DNA of 64,000 nucleotides from Lethocerus indicus (lineage: Eukaryota > Arthropoda > Insecta > Hemiptera > Belostomatidae): contig JACDQD010000007.1 of NCBI GenBank assembly GCA_019843655.1, positions 29,106,816 to 29,170,815 on the forward strand, written 5' to 3'. Below are positions 47,141 to 58,720 of this stretch, piece by piece (position 1 is the first letter of the stretch; every line of letters begins with the position of its first letter). Below the pieces are notes generated by a model, which did not search any database, was not told the origin of the DNA, and was given only the letters and a program-made list of their open reading frames with translations. Made by a program: the position numbers and the translations under genes.

Positions 47141-48228
47141 CGGGAAATTCTATTTACAGTTGTGCGGCCGACCCAGATTTTAGCCGGCGAAGAACGCATC
47201 GATTTTCGTTCTAAAAATGGACACCGCGCCGGGCATCGGATCGAACAGAATAAAATTCAAATCAGTCAAATAAAAGTATCGCTTCTCAACCCTCTACGGA
47301 GACCGAATTTTTATTTTAAAATTTGGGGAGGGGGAACGAAAATCGGCAATTATAAACCTATATAATATATGCGAATGAAAACAAAATTGATATTGATATT
47401 GTGGTCGTCCTGACAACTTTCAAAAATCTCGATAAATTGAAATGTGAACTGAAAGTTACACTGGCCCATAGAGGGTTAAAGTACATCGATTTTTACGAGA
47501 ATTAATACATATATATATATATATATATATATGGACTTAAACAACTCTCCTTGTTGTAAACTATTGAATGGATTTTCATTATTTTCGTAAATACCATTCT
47601 AATAAGGTAATAAGGAGTTTTATTACTGAAACTGAGTCAGTTGTATGAGTGATTGGGGGAAGGCTCATTACCGGGAATAGCTTTCACCCTGACGGTCTCC
47701 TTCCGCGTACATTTCCTTCCCACCGGTTCTTCCCAATCCGCCCTTATGAAACTCTTCTCCGTTATATATATATATTATATATAAAACTGAGGGTTCAGTT
47801 TTAATAATAGAGAGTGCATTTAAACGCCTAAAAATTGAGACCGTCAGAGAGGCCGCCACCTGATAAAAGGGTCAATATAGTAGGATATATTGAAACCGTA
47901 GGACGGCCCTAGGACTAAGAGACAGGAATTCCAACGTCTGCGGAGGAAAACAGCTTCGGACAGTCAACAGTGGTCGAAGAGGACTCGGCGTAAAGTTAAA
48001 ATCCGACCTCCCGGTCTTATTTAACGCCTACGGACATGCCTCGACTCGGAAGTGCCATCATCGCCGGGGCACTTTAAGTCTTTATAACGATAAAAGGTCG
48101 AGTTTACAATAAATAGAAGGACACTGTTCGGCCGGAGAATCGGATGGGCGCGGATCAATTCGGAATTTTGAGGTCGTAATGGACCCGGCCCAGGGGCGAA
48201 ACTTTCACGAGTCATTCCGACCGGAAGT
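47141..48228. other. Spacer, nothing recognised
   Basis: Short open frames on both strands without recognisable domains. TGTGAACTGAAAGTTACAC (47441-47460) is shared with 39439-39458. Confidence 0.45.
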
Positions 48229-48402
<174 letters not shown>

Positions 48403-48841
48403 CCCGAATCGTTTTAGATTCCGGTAGTTTAGAGACGTCGTACCGCAAGAGGGGGGTAACGGCTCGAGGGTCCTGGAGGACCTGCAGAAGGAGGAAGAGG
48501 AGGAGGACGAATTGGATCACATTGATAAGGGGTGGGACCTGGGAACGCTCTTTCTGGAGACATTCTGGAATCGCTGGCACAATTTTTATCCATAACCCTT
48601 TTTTTTTCAACTCTATTTATTGTACAATCCAACTATATGCCAGTTATAGGCACAATGGCGGGCCGTTTTGTGCGGTTTGACTTGTTTCGCTCGATAAAGA
48701 CCCCATCCCAGTGATGGTACTTTTGACCCGTATCCGGGGCCTACAGAAAGCCTCTGGGCCGGTGGCGTTTAAGCCAGATAATGGACGGGTGGAAGAGGAA
48801 AGGGACTGAAAGAGTGGATTTGGGCGTGGAGAGAGGCGAGA

Positions 48842-49100
48842 GTGTATGTTGAGGTCATTACGGATTGTTCGGTTAGAAACATACCCCAAAGGGGGGGAGC
48901 ATTAAGGATGGTACTGGAAGGACTTTTGACTGGAATGTTTGGACGCGAGCGATGTCGGATTTCTTGGCGTTATCCCCAGCATAGTTCTATTCCGTATGTC
49001 CGTGTCGGTTTTAGTACAGCTTTATATATTGTCAGTTTGTCGGCTATTGTAAGTTTCGATGTCCTTTTCAAAAGAGGTCTCGACAGTCCAAATTTGCGAT
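48842..49100 (+). repeat. Family D repeat, single diverged copy
   Basis: GTATGTTGAGGTCATTACGG, GAAACATACCCC, AGCATTAAGGATGGTA and GAGCGATGTCGGAT follow the order of the units at 13550-14215. Confidence 0.75.
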
Positions 49101-49660
49101 TTAGATCTGTTCTTATCCGTAATTCGTTCATAATTTTCTTTTCACTTAATTCTCCCTTCTGGCCGGCACGTGTGTGTGTGAGAGAGTCCTGCTCTCAAGA
49201 CTGAACCCCCGCCACCACCACCCCCCGCTCCCGGTGACCGGTTCATTAACCTTTCGGGGTTCGGATCGATTCGTTCATTTGCCACACACACGAGGCGTAC
49301 ACTACAAACTCCGTAACGCGGCCGTGATGGCTCATCATCCCTCTTTCTGCGAACTGTCCAACCGCTTCCGCAGTAATAAGTACCCTCCCGGCCGAAGAGG
49401 TACCTGGGGCAGTCACCCCGGTTCGGCGATGACGATGACGTGCCAGGGACGTCGGTCCGGATGACGTATGAGGCGGGCCCCGGGTGAAAACTCGGTTAGT
49501 GAACCTGCCGGGGAGGCGGAGGGAGGGGAACGGGGCCCCATTTGGCGGCGGGCCGAAACCGGTTTCTTAAAACGGCCGCGTCATCAGCCCGATAGCTCTA
49601 ACTGTCTCCGGTACAGTTACCGCCGTAGATTACAATTTCTTTCTAAATACCCCTTTCGCG
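49101..49660. other. GC-richer spacer, no recognised gene
   Basis: A long open frame (49468-50130, plus) runs through here but its second half is foldback F, hammerhead-like and repeat sequence, so I do not call it coding. Confidence 0.5.
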
Positions 49661-49664
49661 GTAC

Positions 49665-49770
49665 GCCAGGTGGAATACCGCCGATTCTTCTGCCGCCCCC
49701 CCGTTTCGCCGGTTCGGAATTTGCCGGTTTCGGCCGCTCGCCATCTTCAGTAGCAGTGGCACGATCCTCT
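49665..49770. repeat. Foldback family F, left arm
   Basis: GTGGAATACCGCCGATTCTT, CGCCGGTTCGG and GGCCGCTCGCCATCTTCAGT. Confidence 0.7.
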
Positions 49771-49807
49771 TTGCAAAGCCCTTCTGGGGCCCTCTCCTCG
49801 GGGGTGT

Positions 49808-49850
49808 CGTCCGCTCCGACGTTTCGGAACCGGTCCCATCATCGGGGTCC
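49808..49850 (-). ncRNA. Decayed hammerhead-like motif
   Basis: Minus strand CCGATGA (T to C at the second core base), GGGACC pairing with GGTTCC, GAAAC and GTCGG. The core change would be expected to abolish activity. Confidence 0.4.
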
Positions 49851-50019
49851 CATTGACAGGGTCGTTCTATATATAAGTGGAAGCCAGGTGCCGATAATCC
49901 TCTGCCAGGATTTTTTCTCCTTTCGGAAACCACCTGACCGGGCTCCACTGGAAAGGGTTTTAGCCCTTTCCTTCTGGGGTGTTGTCCGCTTTCAACGCGG
50001 AAGATTGAAGAAGAAATTG

Positions 50020-50225
50020 AGAATACCCGTTTTTTGGTCTGCCAAGGTTTTGGAATACCGTAGATTTCGTGTAGATTTCTGTCTCCCCCACACGCTGGTT
50101 TGGTCTTTTGTCACAGTACAAAGTGACTGACACAGCGCTACTGAAGACGGCGAGAGCGGCCGAAACCCTGTCTAGCGAAAGACGAACAAGACCGGCGAGA
50201 GGGGACAGAAACACGCGTAGATTCG
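50020..50225. repeat. Foldback family F, copy
   Basis: Left TTTTGGAATACCGTAGATTT and right ACAGCGCTACTGAAGACGGC with GCGGCCGAAACCCTGTCTAG and GGCGAGAGGGGACAGAAACA. The centre is almost wholly deleted. Confidence 0.8.
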
Positions 50226-51058
50226 TATTGAAGAAGAAAGAACTCGTTCTTAAGTAAAAGTTAAAAGAAACGGCAGCCTTGAAGCAGTATTGAGAGCGTA
50301 ACTTTCACAAATTAACACTACAAAGACCGTCGCTTCAACTGAAGGTAGAAACGAACGTTGGACAACAAGCCTACAATTTTTATATAAAACTGTACTGAAA
50401 CCGGGTTTTCCTGCTACGATTTCCATCATCCAGAGATTCCCGGTCGAAAGTCCTCCGGATCGTCCTCATTGTTCCCCCCGGGGGTTATGTTGACCACCAG
50501 GACCTCAACCCCTATCTCGACCTAGGACGACTTAAACACCCGGAAATTGTCCGTAGACCCCCGGGCTACGATACAGAAGTAACGTCATCGAAAACCCCCA
50601 TTTCCGCCTCCTCCAATTTGGTTCTTTCGGTCACTATCCTCCCCATTGACACCGGGCGGAGGGGTAGCAACTCTACCTCGCTGCTGTAAACGAAATTCTG
50701 TTTAAGCCGTCGAATCGGAAAGTCGAAACGTTCCACCGAACCGAACGGGGACGGCCCCACTTATCGAGTTACAAATAAAAATTCCACAACGGCCGACACA
50801 AGATATGAGATAGGAGATGACCCGTTGACCCACGAAGAAAAACAGATACCGTATAACACGTCTTTCGCCCGACATCCTGCCCGGCCGTTTATAGTTATAT
50901 AGTTACAAGTACAATATCCAATTGTATGCTCCTAGCCGCGTAAATGTCCATTTCTATTGTATTCCGTCGTAAACAGCTTTCCAGACACTTCTATATTATA
51001 GAGTTACATAATTGCTGTGTGCTAAATATTTCCACAGAATATGCGTCCGTGAATATAT
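50226..51058. other. Spacer with a family D fragment
   Basis: CCAGAGATTCCCGGTCGAAAG (about 50432) to GGGGGTTATGTTGACC (50488) is a reverse-oriented family D piece. The rest is unrecognised. Confidence 0.45.
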
Positions 51059-51060
51059 TA

Positions 51061-51270
51061 GGTGTACCCAAAAGTAATCGACAATTTGATATTTGGTCTT
51101 GAGGAGTTCTTCAAGAGAGAGGGGAATAGAAAATTGGCCGGAAAAGTGGCGGCGGAGAGTTGTCTCGATAATATCGGTGAATATATATAGTAGATTAATA
51201 ATTAAAGTTTCTTTTTTGGCAAAATAAAATGAATTCCAATGTCAAAATGTCGATTACTTTTGGCTACCCC
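51061..51270 (+). mobile_element. Mariner deletion derivative, family A
   Basis: TA-GGTGTACCCAAAAGTAATCG at left, TTTTGGCTACCCC at right. The remnant codes FGLEEFFK then is frameshifted. Confidence 0.82.
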
Positions 51271-51394
51271 GTAATATACGACTGGGTATCGCATATCTTA
51301 TCAGATATTCGGTCTACTGCACATTATATCTGCTAAAATCCGGAGAGTGTATCTTGTCTGTTGTAAACGGTTATTTCGAGCATTAATTGAGTTT

Positions 51395-51510
51395 TAGTAG
51401 ATTTCGTGTGTTTTCTATCTGTCCTCTCGCCGTTTCGGTCTTTCGCTAGACCGGTTTCGGCCGTTCGCCACCTTCTTCAGTAGCGCGGCGTTGTTAGTCA
51501 CTTTTGCGGC
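51395..51510. repeat. Foldback family F, left arm
   Basis: GTAGATTTCGTGTGTTTTCT, TTTCGCTAGACCGGTTTCGG and CTTCTTCAGTAGCGC. Confidence 0.75.
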
Positions 51511-51613
51511 ACTTTGTGCCGGGGACTCGACGAACAAGTTGTGGGGGGGGGTCTTCGGCCAAATCGACGAATATGGAAAATCAAATTCAAAACCTTTACA
51601 GTCACAAATATTA

Positions 51614-52106
51614 GCGGTACCCGAAAGTAATCGACATTTTGACTTTGGAATTCATTTTATTTCGCTAAAAAAGAAACTTTAATTATTAATCTACTATATA
51701 TATTCACCGATATTATCGACACAACTCTCCGCCGCCACTTTTCCGGCAAATTTTCGATTCCCCTCTGTCCTGAAGAACTCCTCAAGACCGAAAATACATC
51801 TTATCAAACTGTCGATTACTTTTGGGTACACCTAGTATCCGATATATAAGATAGTAGAAGTTGATATCTGTATTTAACGCTAGGAATCTCGTCATTTCGG
51901 ATTATTACTGCATTTACTCTTAATTGGTAAATGCTCCTCCCGACAGTGGGTTGAAAATTTCGACTTTCGTTAGAAAAACTGCAAAAGTTTCGTCCTTTTC
52001 ACGAGGGGGAAATGTATTGAATAGTTTTGTAATGTGAAATTTTTTTGTTAATTATCAACCGACAAGTTGTCTTCTACGAAACTGCGGTCGAATAACAATA
52101 AATATG
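51614..52106. repeat. Left arm of a roughly 1.8-kb long inverted repeat
   Basis: Contains a reverse family A element (51614-51832) and about 270 bases of otherwise unique sequence (GATATATAAGATAGTAGAAG to AACAATAAATATGGAA). The arm is complementary to 52886-53401 with very few differences. Confidence 0.9.
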
Positions 52107-52562
52107 GAACTCTCTCTGCGGCCAGTTTTCCGGCAAATTTTCGATACCCCTCTTGAAGAACTCCTCAAGACCGAAATACATTTTATCAGAGTGTCGATTA
52201 CTTTTGGGTACGTCCAGACCCAACAGAGAAATATACCCAAATTCCACTCCAGAATCACCCATAATCATAATTCCAGCTGTCCTCGGATATTCACAAGACG
52301 TTCCCCTACAGACTCCAGCCGAACTGACTGTTTGAAAGAAACAAATTTGGTGGTTTCTCCTCAATTGTTAGTGCTTATTGTATTTTTACAACAATAATGG
52401 AGAGCAAAAGGGATTCTTGCTGAGTTACTGAAGGTTGGACAAACTCGACTCGGAGGGGAGCCGACGATGACCCTTCTCATCGAAGGAGGGTCGCTCGACC
52501 CTAAGGTATTGTCGGCCGCCATTTTAGAATAAACCAGGTCTAAAATTCTCTCTGTGACGTCG

Positions 52563-52593
<31 letters not shown>

Positions 52594-52885
52594 CCCCCCC
52601 CCCGCCCGCCTCCTCCTCATTCTCTCTCTTTCTCACGACTGAACTTTCTCAGCTTTCATTTTCCGTTCTTGTAATTAGGAGAAGGAGGAGGAGGAGGAGG
52701 AGGAGGAGTCGCCGCTGTGTTTCTCTCGCGGCACGGCCCGCTTTCTTCAAACTCTGTTTGTCCGTACAATTATTTTTTCGATAATTGTTCGCCCATTGTT
52801 TGCCCATTTTCTCCTATTTCTTCCCAGTTACGCCGCGGCTGGGAAAACTCGCGTTTTCCGGGCGGATTTTCTCCCCAAAGGAAAT
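52107..52885. other. Loop of the long inverted repeat
   Basis: Holds a truncated reverse family A fragment (52107-52212), a (CT)n at 52563-52595 with a C run, and a GGA run at 52680-52708. No gene recognised. Confidence 0.7.
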
Positions 52886-53287
52886 TCCATATTTATTGTT
52901 ATTCGACCGCAGTTTCGTAGAAGAGAACTTGTCGGCTGATAATTAACAAAAAAATTTCACATTACAAAACTATTCAATATATTTCCCCCTCGTGAAAAGG
53001 ACGAAACTTTTGCAGTTTTTCTAACGAAAGTCGAAATTTTCAACCCACTGTCGGGAGGAGCATTTACCAATTAAGAGTAAATGCAGTAATAATCCGAAAT
53101 GACGAGATTCCTAGCGTTAAATACAGATATCAACTTCTACTATCTTATATATCGGATACTAGGTGTACCCAAAAGTAATCGACAGTTTGATAAGATGTAT
53201 TTTCGTTCTTGAGGAGTTCTTCAGGAGAGAGGGGAATCGAAAATTTGCCGGAAAAGTGGCGGCGGAGAGTTGTGTCGATAATATCGG

Positions 53288-53334
<47 letters not shown>

Positions 53335-53401
53335 GATTATTTTTTTTTAGCAAAATAAAATGAATTCCTAAGTCGAAATGTCGATTACTTTCGTGTACCC
53401 C
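52886..53401. repeat. Right arm of the long inverted repeat, with a family A element
   Basis: Mirror of 51614-52106. Its family A element (53162-53401, TA-GGTGTACCCAAAAGTAATCG) carries a (TA)n expansion of about 40 bases (53289-53330) that the left copy lacks. Confidence 0.9.
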
Positions 53402-53442
53402 TAATACATACAGCCGACAAATTGACAATGCTGTATTGAAAA

Positions 53443-53502
<60 letters not shown>

Positions 53503-53519
53503 AACACAGTACAAGTGCT

Positions 53520-53605
53520 AAAAAAATGCAAGCGCTTTTTGTAATTTTCCTACTGAAATTCCGAGATACGTTTTGACGTTTCTTGCGTGTGTCAATTGGA
53601 CGTAC
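53520..53605 (+). repeat. Isolated unit of the 148-bp repeat
   Basis: TTGTAATTTTCCTACTGAAA, GTTTTGACGTTT and GTGTCAATTGGACG correspond to the unit at 28392-29440, diverged. Confidence 0.65.
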
Positions 53606-53689
53606 CGTAGATATAGCTATATCACATAGACAGAAGTTGGTGAGTTGCAAGTTGAGAAGTTGCAAAACAACACAAAAACAGAACACACT

Positions 53690-53915
53690 GATAATGCCCC
53701 AACCACCGTATTCACCGGATCTGAGGCCCCCTGTGACTTTTTCTCGTTCCCGAAACTGAAAGGGCGCACGAAAGGACGACGCTGCCCTACAGACCGAGGA
53801 GTGAAAAACGGCATCGAAGACGGAGCTGACGAGATCACAAAAAATGAATTTTCGAAGCGGTTCGAGTCCGGTGGAGATTACTTTGAAGGGGACAAAATAG
53901 ATATTCATAAATAGA
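53690..53915 (+). pseudogene. Mariner transposase C-terminal remnant
   Basis: NAPTT and, in a shifted frame, PPYSPDL, then APCDFFSFPKLKGRTKGRRC with the conserved last catalytic-domain Asp of mariner (PCDFF, about 53735), and near the end KRFESGGDYFEGDKID. Two extra bases separate PPYSPDL from APCDFF. No N-terminal domain or TIR is attached. This is a decayed fragment of a longer mariner than family A. Confidence 0.82.
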
Positions 53916-53999
53916 TAAATAATTCGTTGAAAAAACCCAAAATTCGCGATACTCTTTGAACAGACCCCGTACACACAGTTGGCGCTCATTTCTCTCCTA

Positions 54000-54125
54000 T
54001 TATAGGTATCGAAAGACGGGGAGCTCACGACGAGATCACAAGAAATGAATTTTCTTCTTCCGCCCCCGCGGCGGGGGCGGGGATTACTTCGAAGGGGGCA
54101 CAAAATGGATATTCGTAAATGAATA
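54000..54125 (+). pseudogene. Second copy of the mariner transposase tail
   Basis: GACGAGATCACAAGAAATGAATTTTC (split by divergence) and GATTACTTCGAAGGGGGCAC repeat the end of the preceding remnant. A GC-rich CGCCCCCGCGGCGGGGGCG hairpin is inserted between them. Confidence 0.65.
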
Positions 54126-54714
54126 ATTTGTCGAAAAAACCCCCAAAAATTCGCGATAATTTCGCAATCAGCCCACTGACTGTCGGTATGCCGAGGCCGT
54201 TGTTGAGTCCACGATTCGAGACATACCCGGGATGTCCGTCCGGTCGGTGTCTTGAGGACATACCGATTTCTGGGCGTGACGCCGAGATGAGACCTCATTC
54301 TCGAGAACCTGATCTCGCCGAAATGATAATAAAAGGGCGGAGGAAATGGGGAAAAGTGCGAGGGGTACGTGTGTGTCCACCCGGCGGCGAGCGGCCCACG
54401 TACCACCAGCGGTATATTTATAGAGAGGCGGTAGGTCCGGCCACCGACCCGCTCCGGATATAAACCCAGATCCAGCGCTGTCTACAGCTCTAAAACAAAG
54501 ACGGCCCACACTAATTTTACAGACCGATTTCAGCCATTATTAACAACGTTGAGCGCCACGCGATTTTATAAGGAAATCCGCGCTGGTACAGCGGTACAGC
54601 AATGCTAGCGTATTAAAATTTACTCTATGCTAGTGTTCAAACATATGAAGAAAATGCGGCGCGGTGCGGCCGGAAAAAAGCGAGAAATTTTACCAAACAA
54701 GTTGTAACATGTAG
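54126..54714. other. Spacer, nothing recognised
   Basis: Open on the minus strand in part but without a recognised domain. CACGCGATTTTATAAGG at about 54557 is shared with 42716. Confidence 0.45.
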
Positions 54715-55270
54715 GTTCGTGATGTTTCTGTCTCCTCTCTCGCCGGTTTGGTCTTTTGCTAGACCGGTTTGTCATGGCCGCTCGCCATCTTCAGTAGCGC
54801 TGTGTTACTGTCACTGTCAGCACTTTGGATGTTTTTTCGGGGGGCATCCTCACTGCCCACTGTCACTTTCACATGTACTGTAGTGTTTGTCAGTATGTCA
54901 GTCGTTTATATATATGTGTTCTGTTATTGTTATTGGGGGGTTATGTTTGTCTTCGGATTTTGTTAATCCGTTTTCTAGGTATGAGTCAGATTGTCAGAAG
55001 GGGGGTTGGGGTGGGTGTGATCCTTTAATAGTTATTATAGGTGCAAATATCGCGTCACTCTGGGAATTAATTTTCTCATTTATAATGTTGTTATAATAAT
55101 GTTGTTGTAAAGTTGACAGTGGGCAGTGAGGATGCCCCCAAAAAACATCCAAAGTGCTGACAGTGACTACTAACACAGCGCTACTGAAGATGGCGAGCGG
55201 CCGACAAACCGGTCTAGCAAAAGACCTAACGGCAGCGAGAGAGGAGACAAAAAAACACACGAAATATACG
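54715..55270. repeat. Foldback family F, second full-length copy
   Basis: Same architecture and non-palindromic centre as 27443-27982 (TGTGTTCTGTTATTGTTATT, GTCTTCGGATTTTGTTAATC), differing by small indels. Right arm GCGCTACTGAAGATGGCGAG, GGCCGACAAACCGGTCTAG. Confidence 0.85.
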
Positions 55271-55414
55271 GTATTGATTTAAATTAATTAAATCGATGGT
55301 TTTTTTCAGAACCTTCCAATTAGGAGAGCATAAATTCCACACGTGGATCGGGGACGCTGCATGAAAATGGTTGAAAATAGAATGAAATTTTTGGTCAATA
55401 TTTTCCAAATTGTA

Positions 55415-55525
55415 TCTCTTATCAACTCAATTGGAACTGATATCGTGACGCAGTGTTAACACTAGGTTTACGGACGTTTCTAAAAAAAAAAAAAAAAATA
55501 TTCTACTTATATAGATTTCCCCCGT
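55415..55525. repeat. Dispersed repeat E, copy 2
   Basis: TCTTATCAACTCAATTGGAA, GTTAACACTAGGTTTACGGA, an A run and TTCTACTTATATAGATTTCC. Confidence 0.7.
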
Positions 55526-55691
55526 AATCGTGGTATTACGCCTTCCTCAAGTCAATCGGGATATCCTCGGAAGAGAAACGTATACCTTGTAGTGTATCTA
55601 CAACTCCAACTCTACAACACCGACATTCTTCCAGTAATAGAGGAATTGGGACGCTATGTGAAAACTATGATGTCCTCCAGCCGGACATATT

Positions 55692-55902
55692 GGGTGTACC
55701 CCAAAAGTAATCGACAATTTGATATTTGGTCTTGAGGAGTTCTTCAAGAGAGGGGAATCGAAAATTGGCCGGAAAAGTGGCGGCGGAGAGTTGTCTCGAT
55801 AATATCGGTGAATATATATAGTAGATTAATAATTAAAGTTTCTTTTTTGGCAAAATAAAATTAATTCCAATATCAAAATGTCGATTACTTTTGGCTACCC
55901 CG
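55692..55902 (+). mobile_element. Mariner deletion derivative, family A
   Basis: GGGTGTACCCCAAAAGTAATC left, TTTTGGCTACCCCGTAATA right. Nearly identical to 51061-51270, including the shared odd right end. Confidence 0.82.
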
Positions 55903-55917
55903 TAATACATGACTGGG

Positions 55918-56092
55918 TATCACATATCGACAATTTGATAAGATGTATTCTTCAAGAAGAGTTCTTCAAGAGGGGGGGAATCGAAAATTTGCCGATAATA
56001 TCGGTGAATATATATAGTAGATTAATAATTAAAGCTTTTTTTTTTGTCTTTTGCAAAGACGAAAATGTCGATTAATTTTGTGTACCGCTGAT
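55918..56092 (+). mobile_element. Mariner derivative, family A, truncated
   Basis: Starts inside the left TIR (ATATCGACAATTTGATAAGA) 16 bases after the previous copy and has an internal deletion. The right end is GATTAATTTTGTGTACC. Confidence 0.72.
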
Positions 56093-56592
56093 ATATTCCA
56101 AAGGGAGAAGAGTGTCTTTGTCCGCCAATTTGTCGGCGATGATGGGACTAATAATATGTGATGGTGTCTCTCGGTCAATTGAGGTCCGAATCTAGGCCAG
56201 ATCTGAGATGGGCAAGAGGATGAGGAGGAGGAGGAGGAGGATGAGGAGGATGAGGAGGAGGAGGATGAGGAGGGCCCCTGTTATTGGTTACAATACAAGT
56301 CGTGTCTGTCTCCCCGGCCGCAAACATCTGTCGCCCCCCCCCCTAAAGAGAACATCAATTGACGTTTCGACCTCATCTACTTTCGCCCAATCGCGTTGTT
56401 GTCTCGCCCCCTAACTGTCCCACGGGTGTTAATTTTAAACGCCCTGACGGGGGCTCCTTCGGGGATGCGGCGGCGGTGGAGGAGGAGGAGGATCATGTGT
56501 TTGTCGGTGGCCGAGGAGGATTCTTCGGCAGATAAGGAAGAAAGGACGATCACCAGAAGATATACTAATGTTTATTCAGTTGTATTATATTA

Positions 56593-56785
56593 GGTGTACC
56601 CAAAAGTAACAATTTGATAAGATGTATTTCGGTCTTGAGGAATTCCTCATGAGGGGAATCGAAAATTTGCCGGTCAAGTGGCGGCGGAGAGTTGTCAACA
56701 ATATCGATGAATATATAGTAGATTAATAATTAAAGTTTCTTTTTTAGCAAAATAAAATTAATTCCAAAGTCAAAATGTCGATTTG
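56593..56785 (+). mobile_element. Mariner derivative, family A, right end lost
   Basis: TA-GGTGTACCCAAAAGTAAC left, then the usual remnant and TTCCAAAGTCAAAATGTCGA, where it breaks off into TTTGTCAAAATG. Confidence 0.75.
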
Positions 56786-57320
56786 TCAAAATGATCTTCC
56801 GCCAGATTTGTTCGCCATCTTCAGTACCTTAATTCCTCGGGTCTTCATTGCATATTTTCGATTATCAGATATCGATATTGTAAAACAATCCACGGCATGT
56901 ACGAACCGTTAATTTTTTATATATTTTTTTCTCGATGTCCTCCTATTCGTATTCGTAGAAAAATGAAGATTAGAATACTGCTGTTTACAACCGCAGCAGC
57001 AGTACAAGTGCGACAGTGACAGTACAGTAAAATAACACCGCTACTGAAGACCGGTCTGGCAGAAGACCGAACCGGCGAGAGGAGACAGAAACACAAGAAA
57101 TGTACAAAAATAAAGTTGTTTCAATATTTTCAGTAGAGAATCGTTGGTTGCCGAGGGTCTGTCTCCGACAGAATCGTCTATACACCGAATTATATATCGA
57201 TATACCGAGCAATATATTTATTTTCCTTTACGGACAGTTCCGTGTCTTCAGTAGAACGCGGCGTCGGGAGAACACGAAATCTACGGTATACAGAACCCCT
57301 CGCAGACAGTCAGAGGACGC
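56786..57320. repeat. Region with foldback F scraps
   Basis: TTCGCCATCTTCAGTACC (56811-56828), ACACCGCTACTGAAGACCGG (57033-57052), GGCGAGAGGAGACAGAAACA (57073-57092) and AAATCTACGGTATAC (57276). No gene. Confidence 0.6.
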
Positions 57321-57843
57321 GTATACCAAATTTTGATATACAGTCGTTTATAGACGACTGAATAATTACAGAGAAAAAACGCTATATATTTGATCTATAT
57401 ATTGTCCTAGTTCTGATAAAGTGTAAAATGGCTGGGAGGAGGAGGAGAGGAGTGTCACCGCTGAAGAAGTTGATGAAGCCCCTAAGGAAGACAGAAACAA
57501 AGATGGCGGACTCAGGTAAGGACCGATATTGGAGAAGATTGTGACTACTGAAGAACCGATTGGGCCTAAATATCAATTTAGATAATAGACGGCCCCCGGG
57601 GGAACGAATGAATTGATGAATATGGGGAGAAAAACGAAATGAAAAACTGAAGATTCCAAGCCTCGTCCAACGTCGTCGTCCGTTGTACGTTCGGCTGGGC
57701 TTTAGTTTGGATTATTATACTAATTTCTTTCTCTCTTCTGCCCGCGGCCTCCCCTTATCTTATCAGCGCTGTTCTCCGGGGCGCCGGGGTTTCAGTTCAA
57801 ATTTGTTTTTCGGTCCCAATTAAGAGAGGAGTCCCTCTCCTCT

Positions 57844-57875
<32 letters not shown>

Positions 57876-58041
57876 GTCTACACTAATTACACCGCCCGTA
57901 CAGCGAGTACGAGTACACACAGCGTGTGTACACACGGGGGGTTCTTCGGGTCAACTGTGGTGGAGACGTCGGCGGCGACTCCTGATAAAGTCTCACTTTA
58001 TCGATACGTTGAATTTTCGAGAGACGGGATCAAAATTATTA

Positions 58042-58720
58042 AGAGATAAATTTTCGATTTTTCAACATTCCTCAATAGGGTCAAGTGTATCTCACTTTGG
58101 TACCACTGTGGACTGAATATGACAAATCCGTGAAAATTTTGAAAAAACAAAATTTTCGATTTTTTAACTTTCCTCAATAGGGCCAAGTGTATCTCACTTT
58201 GGGACCACTGTGGACTGAATATGGGACAAATCCGTGAAAATTTTTGAAAACAAAATTTTCGATTTTTCAACATTCCTTTATAGGGCAAGTGTATCTCGCT
58301 TTGGGACCACTGTGGAGAGTATGAGAAATGTGAAAATTTTTGAAAAAACAAAATTTTCGATTTTTCAACATTCCTTTATAGGGCAAGTGTATCTCACTTT
58401 GGGACCACTGTGGACTCAGTATGGGACAAATCCGTGAAAATTTTGAAAACAAAATTTTCGATTTTTCAACTTTCCTTTATAGGGCAAGTGTATCTCACTT
58501 TGGGACCACTGTGGACTGAGTATGGGACAAATCCGTGAAAATTATTGAAAAATGAAATTTTCGATTTTCAACTTTCCTTTATAGGGCAAGTGTATCTCAC
58601 TTTGGGACCACTGTGGAAACCGAGTATGGGGACAAATCAGTGAAAATTATTGAAAAACAAAATTTCGATTTTTCAACATTCCTTTATAGGGGTTCAAAGT
58701 TTTCGATCTCGCTTTGGGAC
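58042..58720 (+). repeat. 104-bp satellite family S, block 4
   Basis: About six and a half units, same orientation as block 1 (AAGTGTATCTCACTTTGGGA), with CATTCC in place of CTTTCC in several. Confidence 0.92.

Noticed and set aside
49570..49600. CTGATGA on the minus strand as another hammerhead
   Set aside because: No GAAA box follows at the proper distance after a stem II, so the core is incomplete.
49468..50130. 220-codon plus-strand frame
   Set aside because: Built from foldback F and hammerhead-like repeat sequence; no domain, no splice context.
53858..53872. tRNA B-box-like GGTTCGAGTCC
   Set aside because: It lies inside the mariner transposase remnant; no A box or cloverleaf fits around it.
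53159..54406. 415-codon minus-strand frame
   Set aside because: It runs through (TA)n tracts, a reversed mariner element and the antisense of a mariner remnant; not a gene.
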